NCBI GenBank assembly: GCA_013002625.1
Contig: JABDJE010000143.1
Span: 1-12,478, forward strand
Origin: Saprospiraceae bacterium
Lineage (GTDB): Bacteria; Bacteroidota; Bacteroidia; Chitinophagales; Saprospiraceae
Reading direction: 5' to 3'
Length of the DNA stretch: 12,478 nucleotides
The translations under genes were made by a program, and so were the position numbers. Positions 1 to 7,200 of this stretch are shown here, in pieces (within the stretch, counting starts at the first letter, position 1; each line of letters begins with the position of its first letter). Under the pieces are notes generated by a model, which was not told the origin of the DNA, made no database searches, and was given only the letters and a program-made list of their open reading frames with translations.

Positions 1-1165
1 CTTATTATCAGCGTTTTATGGCATGAATATCGATAATGTTTTGGTGGAATTAACCGGTCCTGAAATTCCAATATTAACCGGAAGTGCTGAGCCCTTTACC
101 AATGCCATTCAGGCAGTGGGAACTGAAGAGCAAGATGCGGAACGAGAATATATCGCATTTGATGAGCAACTGGAATTTTCTGATCCGGTAAGCGGTGCCG
201 AATTTTTATACTTGCCAGCTACTGAAGAAAAAGCTTTTGAAATAACAGCCCTTATTGACTATCATTCGAAAGTGGGCAGACAGGTAGCGGTCTTTGATCC
301 AGAAGTAGATTATATCAAAGAGATTGCCCCATCGAGAACTTTCGTTTTTGTTAATGAACTGGAAGAATTGTATCAGAAAGGGGTTATAAAGGGTGGAAGA
401 GTAGACAATGCAATTGTTTTTTCTCATGAAGACTTTCCCAAAGAGAAAGTGCGTGAATTGGCAACGAAGTTTAATGTGGAAGAAGATGTTATTGTCGACA
501 ACGGAATCCTCAATGGCCTTACCTTATATTATCAAAACGAACCAGCCCGACACAAATTATTAGACCTTTTAGGTGACCTCTATCTATTGAGAAAACCAAT
601 TAGGGGAAGGATTATTGCTAAAAAGCCTGGCCATACAGGTAATGTAGCTTTTGCAAGATTTTTAAGGGATCAGCATCAAAAAAACATAAAACTCAGGGGC
701 AAACCCAAATATAAATTAAGTCAGGAAGTCGTCTATGGCGTGGATGAAATTCAAAATCTTCTACCACATAGATATCCTTTTCTATTGGTCGAGAAAATTA
801 TTGAACTCTCTGAGAATCGCGTTGTAGGATTAAAAAATGTCAGTATTAATGAAGCTTTCTTTCAAGGACATTTTCCTGGCAATCCGGTTTTTCCTGGTGT
901 ATTACAAATGGAGGCTCTTGCGCAGACTGGAGGGATTCTTGCTTTGTCGAATGTTGAAGAACCAGAAAAATGGGACACTTACTTTTTGAAAATGGATAAT
1001 GTCAAATTCAAAAAGATTGTCAGACCTGGGGACACTATCATTTTAAAAATGGAATTGCTGACGCCAATCAGAAGGGGGATTGTTCATATGCAAGGTACCG
1101 CTTACGTAGGAGATTCCATTGTAAGCGAGGGAGAATTGACGGCTCAAATTATTAAAAGAGACTAA
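1..1165 (+). CDS. lpxC-fabZ: Bifunctional LpxC-FabZ fusion: UDP-3-O-acyl-GlcNAc deacetylase / 3-hydroxyacyl-ACP dehydratase (5' partial)
   Basis: The reading frame is open from base 2, so the gene starts upstream of the window. Numbering from the first visible Met (base 23), residues 1 to about 220 are the C-terminal part of LpxC, the zinc deacetylase that commits the pathway to lipid A. Visible are the zinc ligands H177 and D181 in RHKLLDLLGD and the catalytic-type H204 in KPGHTGN. The seven residues before that Met (LLSAFYG) match the LpxC stretch just after the first zinc-ligand His; base 1 is C, compatible with a CAC His codon at the edge. Residues about 237-380 are FabZ, the dehydratase of fatty acid elongation, with catalytic H249 in LPHRYPFLLV and E297 in the GHFPGNPVFPG...QMEALAQ block. 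The LpxC-FabZ fusion is known across Bacteroidota, so it is expected here. The stop TAA overlaps the lpxA start by one base, implying translational coupling. Cytoplasmic. Confidence 0.96.
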   Translation, partial: LLSAFYGMNIDNVLVELTGPEIPILTGSAEPFTNAIQAVGTEEQDAEREYIAFDEQLEFSDPVSGAEFLYLPATEEKAFEITALIDYHSKVGRQVAVFDPEVDYIKEIAPSRTFVFVNELEELYQKGVIKGGRVDNAIVFSHEDFPKEKVRELATKFNVEEDVIVDNGILNGLTLYYQNEPARHKLLDLLGDLYLLRKPIRGRIIAKKPGHTGNVAFARFLRDQHQKNIKLRGKPKYKLSQEVVYGVDEIQNLLPHRYPFLLVEKIIELSENRVVGLKNVSINEAFFQGHFPGNPVFPGVLQMEALAQTGGILALSNVEEPEKWDTYFLKMDNVKFKKIVRPGDTIILKMELLTPIRRGIVHMQGTAYVGDSIVSEGELTAQIIKRD

Positions 1166-1953
1166 TGAACACATTTCCACCTGCAAATATCCATCCCGAT
1201 GCAAAAATTGCTGCCGACGTAAAAGTCGAAGCATTTGCAACGATTCAAAAGGATGTTGAGATAGGTGAAGGATCATGGATAGGTCCAAATGTTGTCATCT
1301 TCGATGGCGTCAGGATTGGAAAGAATTGCAAAATCTATCCAGGAGCAGTTATTGGTGCTGCACCGCAGGATTTAAAATATGCTGGTGAAGCTACCTATGT
1401 TCATATCGGCGACAATGTAACTGTGCGTGAATATTGCACGATTAACAGAGGAACAGCTGCCTACGGCAAAACTGTGGTAGAGTCAGATTGCTTGTTAATG
1501 GCCTATGTGCATGTTGCGCATGATTGCCACATTTCTGAAAAATGTATTATTTCGAATGGCGTTAATTTCGCAGGACATGTCCAAGTCGGACCTCATGTAA
1601 TCATTGGTGGCTTGACGGCAGTTCAGCAGTTTGTTCGTATCGGAGCGCATAGCTTTATTAGTGGTGCAAGTAAGGTCAGGAAAGATATTCCTCCTTATGT
1701 GAAAGCTGCGAGAGACCCCATCAGCTATGTAGGCATCAATCATATCGGAATGGAAAGGCGTGGTTTTTCAGCTGAGACAATTCAGCATATTCAAGAAATT
1801 TACCGGTATCTCTTTGTCAAAGGATGGAATATAACGAAGGCCATTGAATATATTGAAAGCGACTTGCCTTCAAGCAATGTGAAAAAAGAGATCATCGACT
1901 TTGTGCAATCAGCTGAACATGGTCTGATGAAAGGATTCAACAGCCTAAGTTGA
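1165..1953 (+). CDS. lpxA: Acyl-ACP--UDP-N-acetylglucosamine O-acyltransferase LpxA
   Basis: LpxA catalyses the first step of lipid A synthesis, moving a 3-hydroxyacyl chain from ACP to the 3-OH of UDP-GlcNAc in the cytoplasm. The protein has 262 residues, the same length as E. coli LpxA. Residues about 8-185 are hexapeptide repeats of a left-handed beta helix (for example VEIGEGSWIGPNVVI). The family signature IGAAPQDLKYAGE is at 63-75. H119 in HVAHDC aligns with the catalytic base (E. coli H125), H116 with H122 and H138 in AGHVQV with H144. IPPYV (175-179) and the ERRGFS segment (197-202) lead into the helical C-terminal domain. The ATG at 1165 overlaps the upstream lpxC-fabZ stop as TAATG. 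That pairs the enzyme with the next pathway step (LpxC) in one operon. The acyl chain length it prefers cannot be read from the sequence. Confidence 0.97.
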   Translation: MNTFPPANIHPDAKIAADVKVEAFATIQKDVEIGEGSWIGPNVVIFDGVRIGKNCKIYPGAVIGAAPQDLKYAGEATYVHIGDNVTVREYCTINRGTAAYGKTVVESDCLLMAYVHVAHDCHISEKCIISNGVNFAGHVQVGPHVIIGGLTAVQQFVRIGAHSFISGASKVRKDIPPYVKAARDPISYVGINHIGMERRGFSAETIQHIQEIYRYLFVKGWNITKAIEYIESDLPSSNVKKEIIDFVQSAEHGLMKGFNSLS

Positions 1954-1960
1954 TCTTACC

Positions 1961-2572
1961 ATGCATGTCGAATTACAAAACTTATGGAAAAGATACAATG
2001 CAGGTTGGATTATCAAAGCATTGGACTTTAAATTTGATTCAGGAGGCACACACGCTGTCGTAGGGTCAAATGGGTCGGGCAAGTCTACCTTGATTCAAAC
2101 CATTTCAGGATTATTATCGCCTTCCAAAGGTCAAATAAATTATACACTTCAGGATCAGGTCATCGATCGTGATGAAATTCATAAATACGTATCTGTGGCT
2201 GCTGCTTATACGGAGTTGGATGAAGAGCTAAATGCAATTGAACTGTTTAATCATGTGAGAAAATTCAAACCCCTTCTTATTAATGACGTCACTGAATTTC
2301 TTGATGTCGTGGATTTGAAAAAAGATAAATACAAGGCAATTAGTGGATATTCTTCCGGGATGAAGCAAAGGCTTAACCTTGCTTTGACTTTGATTATGGA
2401 TGTGCCATTGCTGTTAATGGATGAACCCAGCTCATTTCTGGATGAAGGGAAGAGAGCCTGGCTGGATGAAATGTTATCTGCGTATACAGGTTCTAAAACA
2501 GTTATTATTGCTTCGAATGATGAACGGGATTTGAAAAATTGCACGCAACGACTTGAATTGTTGACACTATAA
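1961..2572 (+). CDS. ABC-type ATPase (stand-alone, CcmA-like small ATP-binding protein)
   Basis: A single 203-residue nucleotide-binding domain without membrane segments. Walker A is GSNGSGKST at 35-43, the signature is SSGMKQ at 131-136, Walker B is LLLMD at 150-154 with catalytic E155, and the D-loop is FLD at 159-161. Two positions are atypical. The Q-loop region (VSVAAAYTELDEEL, 77-90) has no Gln, and the H-loop position is Asn (IIASND, N186) instead of His. Such shortened CcmA/heme-exporter-like ATPases occur in Bacteroidota, but the substrate is unknown and no permease is in the window. It starts 7 bases after lpxA, so it is probably co-transcribed with the lipid A genes. A role in envelope lipid or LPS export is possible from context only. 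Its last 6 bases overlap the 3' end of the convergent merR-like gene. Confidence 0.88.
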   Translation: MHVELQNLWKRYNAGWIIKALDFKFDSGGTHAVVGSNGSGKSTLIQTISGLLSPSKGQINYTLQDQVIDRDEIHKYVSVAAAYTELDEELNAIELFNHVRKFKPLLINDVTEFLDVVDLKKDKYKAISGYSSGMKQRLNLALTLIMDVPLLLMDEPSSFLDEGKRAWLDEMLSAYTGSKTVIIASNDERDLKNCTQRLELLTL

Positions 2573-2887
2573 CTTTGATTTTAAAGTGCTTAATCCAGAT
2601 TTGATATCTTCGAGTTCCTCTTTTATTTTTCTGAGATTTCGACGTGTCTTTAGACCCTCTTTGGCTCCTTCAAGTGTATAGCCCTTCCCTTTTACCAATA
2701 AATGAATCTCTTCGATAAGTTGAATGTCTTTCACTGTGTATTGCCTGATTCCGTTCTTTCTTTTTTTAGGTTTCAATTCTGAAAAGATGCTTTCCCAATA
2801 TCTCAACAAGGATGGAGATTCGTCAAACATTTTGGCAACTTCACCAATACCGTAATATCTTTTCGTAAGTTCCTCTGGATTTAGCAT
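2567..2887 (-). CDS. MerR-family transcriptional regulator, small single-domain type
   Basis: From the chosen ATG (complement of 2885-2887) the protein has 106 residues. Residues 10-78 form a MerR winged helix-turn-helix: YYGIGEVAKMF (11-21) is the first helix pair, SPSLLRYWE (24-32) the recognition part, then the GIRQYTVKDIQLIEEIHLLV wing and helices, and KGYTLEGAKEGL (68-79). Residues 82-106 are charged and helical (RKIKEELEDIKSGLSTLKSKL region), consistent with the dimerising coiled coil of MerR proteins. There is no C-terminal effector domain and no cysteine pattern for metal sensing, so the signal is unknown. Related short MerR proteins are common in Bacteroidota. A longer start at 2932 would add 15 residues but would overlap the upstream gene by 34 bases and begins without family similarity, so 2887 is preferred. 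It lies 11 bases after the DUF3667 gene and is probably in the same operon. Confidence 0.88.
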   Translation of the reverse strand: MLNPEELTKRYYGIGEVAKMFDESPSLLRYWESIFSELKPKKRKNGIRQYTVKDIQLIEEIHLLVKGKGYTLEGAKEGLKTRRNLRKIKEELEDIKSGLSTLKSKL

Positions 2888-2898
2888 GCTACAATATA

Positions 2899-3921
2899 TT
2901 AATAAACAGCCAGACTGAGCAAGGCGATCCAAACTGCAATGATGGTTAACAGTATAAAGTATACGATTCCAAAAATGATGACTTTTAGAATAGTCTTGAA
3001 AATGTTTTGTTTGAAATAGTCTTTTAGGCTGTAAATAAGTAATAGCAAGGGGACCAGGCCAAGCTGAAATAGCTGTCCAGGGACGTCAACTATAAAATTA
3101 ATTCCAAAGAGTATTGAAAAAATGAGGAATACCTGGCAATGAAAGATATTCACTTGCATGAGGTGTTCTACATAATATACATCGTGTCTTATATATAGCA
3201 GTTTCATCTGTAAAGCCATCAGAATGGTTATAATAATAAAGCCCCACAACATGTTGGCAATACCAAAACGTACAGATTGGTTTGGATCTAGGGTTACACG
3301 TTTGATTTGTTTAATCAGCAATTTCTCAGTTCGGGATGTGATATTATATTTTGCCCACAAGGAATCGGGTTCCATGTGATAAACATCACTGGTTATAAGC
3401 CCAAGACTGTCAAAATTAGTCCCCAATATTGTTCCATTGAAAAATGTATCCTTTTCAAGATCCTTATAATTCACGAATACGTGCTTGCGAATACTATCAA
3501 TGTCGGCTTGATCCTGAATTATACCTACACTATCGTTGTAAGATTCAAAAGCATGGTATAAATCATTGGTAAGGACCATAGATTCGATATCTGTATTGCT
3601 TTCCATATCAAAGTTTCGCAATGAAAATGAAAGCAATGTGAAGAACAGCACCAGACAGATGAAAAGAAAGCGCATAGGGTGCATATACTTAGTACGCTTT
3701 CCTTCAATGAATTGTTTAATTATTCGGTTAGGAATCCAGACATCACGAATTGTTCTGAAAAACCTTGTATCGAAGTTAAAAAAGGATTCCAGCGCATTGG
3801 CAAGGATATATTTCAAACTTAGATCCTTAAACTTGGCCTCCTGGCCACAAGCCGGACAATATGCGTGTTGATTGTCCAGCTGCGCATTACAATTAAGGCA
3901 AATATTTTTACTGTTCTTCAA
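2899..3921 (-). CDS. DUF3667-type membrane protein with N-terminal zinc ribbon
   Basis: A 340-residue protein of unknown function. Its N-terminus carries a zinc-ribbon pattern, C8xxC11 and C22PAC25GQ. This is followed by the segment typical of DUF3667 proteins: FNFDTRFFRTIRDV (48-61), then FIEGKRTKYMHPMRFLF (71-87). Predicted membrane segments lie near 84-101, 220-242, 256-278, 284-298 and 309-338. A polar region of about 115 residues (102-216) separates the first from the rest. YYVEHLMQVNIFHCQVFL (249-266) also resembles the C-terminal part of the family. The start is TTG (complement of 3919-3921). An in-frame TGA lies one codon further upstream, and the next Met would remove the zinc ribbon. 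It probably shares an operon with the MerR-like gene 11 bases downstream. DUF3667 genes are frequent in Bacteroidota; their role is not established. Confidence 0.86.
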   Translation of the reverse strand: MKNSKNICLNCNAQLDNQHAYCPACGQEAKFKDLSLKYILANALESFFNFDTRFFRTIRDVWIPNRIIKQFIEGKRTKYMHPMRFLFICLVLFFTLLSFSLRNFDMESNTDIESMVLTNDLYHAFESYNDSVGIIQDQADIDSIRKHVFVNYKDLEKDTFFNGTILGTNFDSLGLITSDVYHMEPDSLWAKYNITSRTEKLLIKQIKRVTLDPNQSVRFGIANMLWGFIIITILMALQMKLLYIRHDVYYVEHLMQVNIFHCQVFLIFSILFGINFIVDVPGQLFQLGLVPLLLLIYSLKDYFKQNIFKTILKVIIFGIVYFILLTIIAVWIALLSLAVY

Positions 3922-4226
3922 AATTCAATGTAGTTGGTAACTATAATAATAAGGCATTTAACTGATCTGATATTAATCCTGGTTCTATTCTGTTTCAATT
4001 CATGAAAGCCCGTCTGCTGGGTAGATAACATATTACAGTTTGGTATAATGTTTGCCTCCACATAGGTATGAATTACGATAATCTTGAATATCAGAAGCAA
4101 TTTATTCATAAAAACCTGATAAACAAGATTTTAGATATTAAAAAAATATTAATAGATAAAAATCATAATTCATAACGATCACAAAAAAGTACAAATAACA
4201 AAAGTAAGAACACAAAAATTTTAATC
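3922..4226. other. AT-rich divergent intergenic region, no supported gene
   Basis: This 305-base stretch separates the leftward DUF3667/MerR unit from the rightward giant secreted protein gene, so it should hold promoters for both. The last ~115 bases before the ATG at 4227 are extremely A-rich, as expected for a Bacteroidota leader without a Shine-Dalgarno sequence. I found no perfect Bacteroidota -7 element (TAnnTTTG) on the + strand. One 8-base match exists on the - strand (complement of 4199-4206, TACTTTTG), but no convincing -33 element accompanies it. A 63-codon leftward ORF (3918-4109) is open here but has no recognisable similarity. No RNA gene or strong hairpin was seen. Confidence 0.6.
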
Positions 4227-7200
4227 ATGAAAGATTTTTATAACACTAGCTTGAATTTTATGACGAAGGTCGCAACCATGTTGCTCTTGACTCTTCTGTC
4301 ATATGCCAGTCTCAATGCTCAGTTAGTAGGAGTTACATCAGCTAATTCAAATAGCTTCTGTGACTCTTCCTGTGATACATTGGAACTGACGGTTGAAGTC
4401 TATTTCAATGGTCAATTGGTAGACCCACCAGTTGGAGTAGGCTTTTCATGGACAGGACCTAATGGGTATGCGTCCAATGAACAGAGTCCAAGAATACCAA
4501 TCACATCACAGGATCAAATAGGTGATTATTGTGTTGTGTTATCTTCTCTCGGATCAAATGATTCACAGCCCGATTGCCAGACAATCGATGTTGTGCCTAC
4601 TGTAGATTGGACATGTCCGGAAACTGTAATGGTTACGGGTGTTGATTGTTCAACTGACCTTGTAGACTACAACTTTACTGTGAATATGTTAAACTGTCCT
4701 CCTGATCCAGTAGACTACAGTATTTCAATATTTGTAGATCAATTGGATTTTTACAGTGAAACCGGGCAGGCGGGTTCCGGAGATCAAGTATTCTTTGGTA
4801 TACCAACTATGGTAGACGGGCAACTGGTTACAATAGTGGATAGTTTACCTTATGGTACACATGAGTTGATTACAACTCTAACAGATCCTCAAAACCCATC
4901 TAAGGTACTGGCGCAATGTGAATCTGAACTTCGCGTTGTAGAAAGTATTAACAATGTAGCTTGTAATGACAGAGTGAACATCACATTGGATGAGTTCTGT
5001 ACAGGCACATTAACGCCTCAGATGATTTTGCAAGGAGATTATTGCTATGATTTATTCATTTTGGATATTGATGGCTATCCATCTGGAAATACAATAATAT
5101 TAGATGCGCCAGGCGAATATGTAGTTACTGCAACAGGTGCCTCTGGTATATCTTGTTGGGGAACCATCTTTGCTGAAGACAAGTCAGTTCCTGAATTAGA
5201 CTGTGAAGACTTCGATGTCTACTGCTCAGGCTCTGTAAATGGTGACTTTACACCAGGTCAGACGATCTTGGGATTCAGCAGAAGAATTGTAGAAGACATT
5301 ACTATTGATCCAAATGACTCTGAGACCATTACATTGTTTATGGATGGTGTAGAAGGCGTGCCAACATCAATAGAAATACAACTTCATGCTGAGATTCCAG
5401 ATGTTAATGACCTTTGGCTTGAACTGACGGATCCTAGCGGGACAATTACAAGAACCATATTAAATCTTTCAGATATTTCACTGGCTAACCAGTGTACTGA
5501 ATCCAATATCAATGTATGCTTAAGAGATGATGCTGAGAATTCTCATGCTGATTTCGGTACATTGGATCAATGTCGTTCTACTTTGAATGCATTTATTGGA
5601 GAATTCAGACCATTGAATGGATTTAATCAATTCAATAGTGCACCGGAAGCATTTGGTGACTGGGAATTGACAGTGTACAATGAGAGTCAGACCGATCCAA
5701 TGACCTTGGTATCATTTGACTTCAGATTGACAACTATTGAAGGTTCAATTCCAACACAATCTGAAATTATTATTCAATCGGGATGTAGTAATCCACAAGT
5801 AGATGGTCCATTTGATGAAGATCTAGGCCTTGAGTGCGAGAATGGATTGTGGAATGTGATAGAGAGAACATGGATTGTAACAAACAATGTTTCAGGGCTT
5901 TCTGCTACTTGTACACAGAACATTAACTTGTTGAAGTGGACAGTTGATGATATCATTTGGCCAAAAAGCTACGATGATTTAGAGCTTCCTGTTATTGAAT
6001 GTTGGGATCTATTTGACCCATTTTCAGGAGAATTGGATGAAAGTCTTGTTACTGCAGACACCATTCCTACACCGGCTGTGACTGGTAGACCGCGTGTTCC
6101 TTTTGGTGAGGTTTGTGGTAACTTTCAAATGACACATAATGATTTAAAATTCAAAATTTGTGGTAAATATGCTGCAAAGGTGATCAGAACTTGGTCTGTT
6201 TTAGACTGGTGTACTGGAGACCTTGTACATTATGAGCAAGTAATTAAGATTGAAGATGATCAACCAATCGAAATGACTTGTCAACCAGATAATCTTGGAT
6301 ATACAATATTTACAAATTCCTTTGATTGTACCGGAGATTGGGATGTCGTCCCACCACTGAGTTTCTCTAACTCGTGCGATGCTAATATCGTATGGGATGT
6401 AGCATACTTGCTGGATGACGATGATAACCCAGATGATGCACCTGTAGATGGTGTGTATATCCAGGACAATGTAGAATATATTAACGGTGTTCCATTCAGA
6501 ATTACGGATCTTCCTTCAGGAAGAAGAACATGGATCAGATATACAGCATCGGATGATTGCGGTAATACTGGTGAGTGTTTTACAGAAGTTGATGTAGAAG
6601 ATGATGACTTACCACACCCGGTATGTATAGAATACACTGTAGTTGCATTGAGTAATGATGGATGTGCGAAACTGCACGCAGAGTCATTAGATAATGGCAG
6701 CTGGGATAACTGTGGTATCGAGAGCTTCCACATCAGAAGACAAAATACCAGCCAATGGGTGGATTATGTTGAGTACTGTTGTGCATGTACTATTCCTAAT
6801 GAAATGGTTTACCTGCGCGTAACGGACATCAATGGTAATACAAACTCTTGTCAGGTAGAAGTTGAGATTCAGGACAATTTAGATCCTGTTCCAATTTATC
6901 CTTCACAGTCATTCTATGAGTTTAACTGTATGGACGGAGATGTAGATGTGGAAAGTATTATCAATCAGACATTACCTCAATTTGGGTACACAGATAACTG
7001 TGATCCAAATAATGACGGAACATTCTTTACAACAGTTGAATGGACGAGATCAGACGGTCAGAATATAAGTGCACCACTATCACCTGGTGATTGTGGAGAA
7101 GCAGGCCTGACTGTTAATTATACAATATTTGACGAATGTGGAGATCAAATCGGAAGCTGGGCACAAAACATTTCAATAAGAAATTTTGCAACAACATTTG

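Noticed and set aside
1043..1288. 81-codon ORF on the - strand across the lpxC-fabZ / lpxA junction
   Set aside because: Antisense to two well-supported coding sequences; no domain visible.
2888..2932. Longer start for the MerR protein at 2932
   Set aside because: The extra 15 residues (starting MDRLAQSGC) do not resemble the family and overlap the DUF3667 coding sequence by 34 bases. The start at 2887 gives the usual N-terminus.
4125..4160. Weak inverted repeats (ATATT / AATAT) in the leader of the giant gene
   Set aside because: Composed only of A and T in an extremely AT-rich stretch, where such matches are expected by chance; no stable hairpin.
6281..6733. 150-codon ORF on the - strand inside the giant protein gene
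   Set aside because: Ser/Thr-rich antisense frame with no recognisable domain, fully inside a strongly supported coding sequence. A shadow of the + strand codon pattern.
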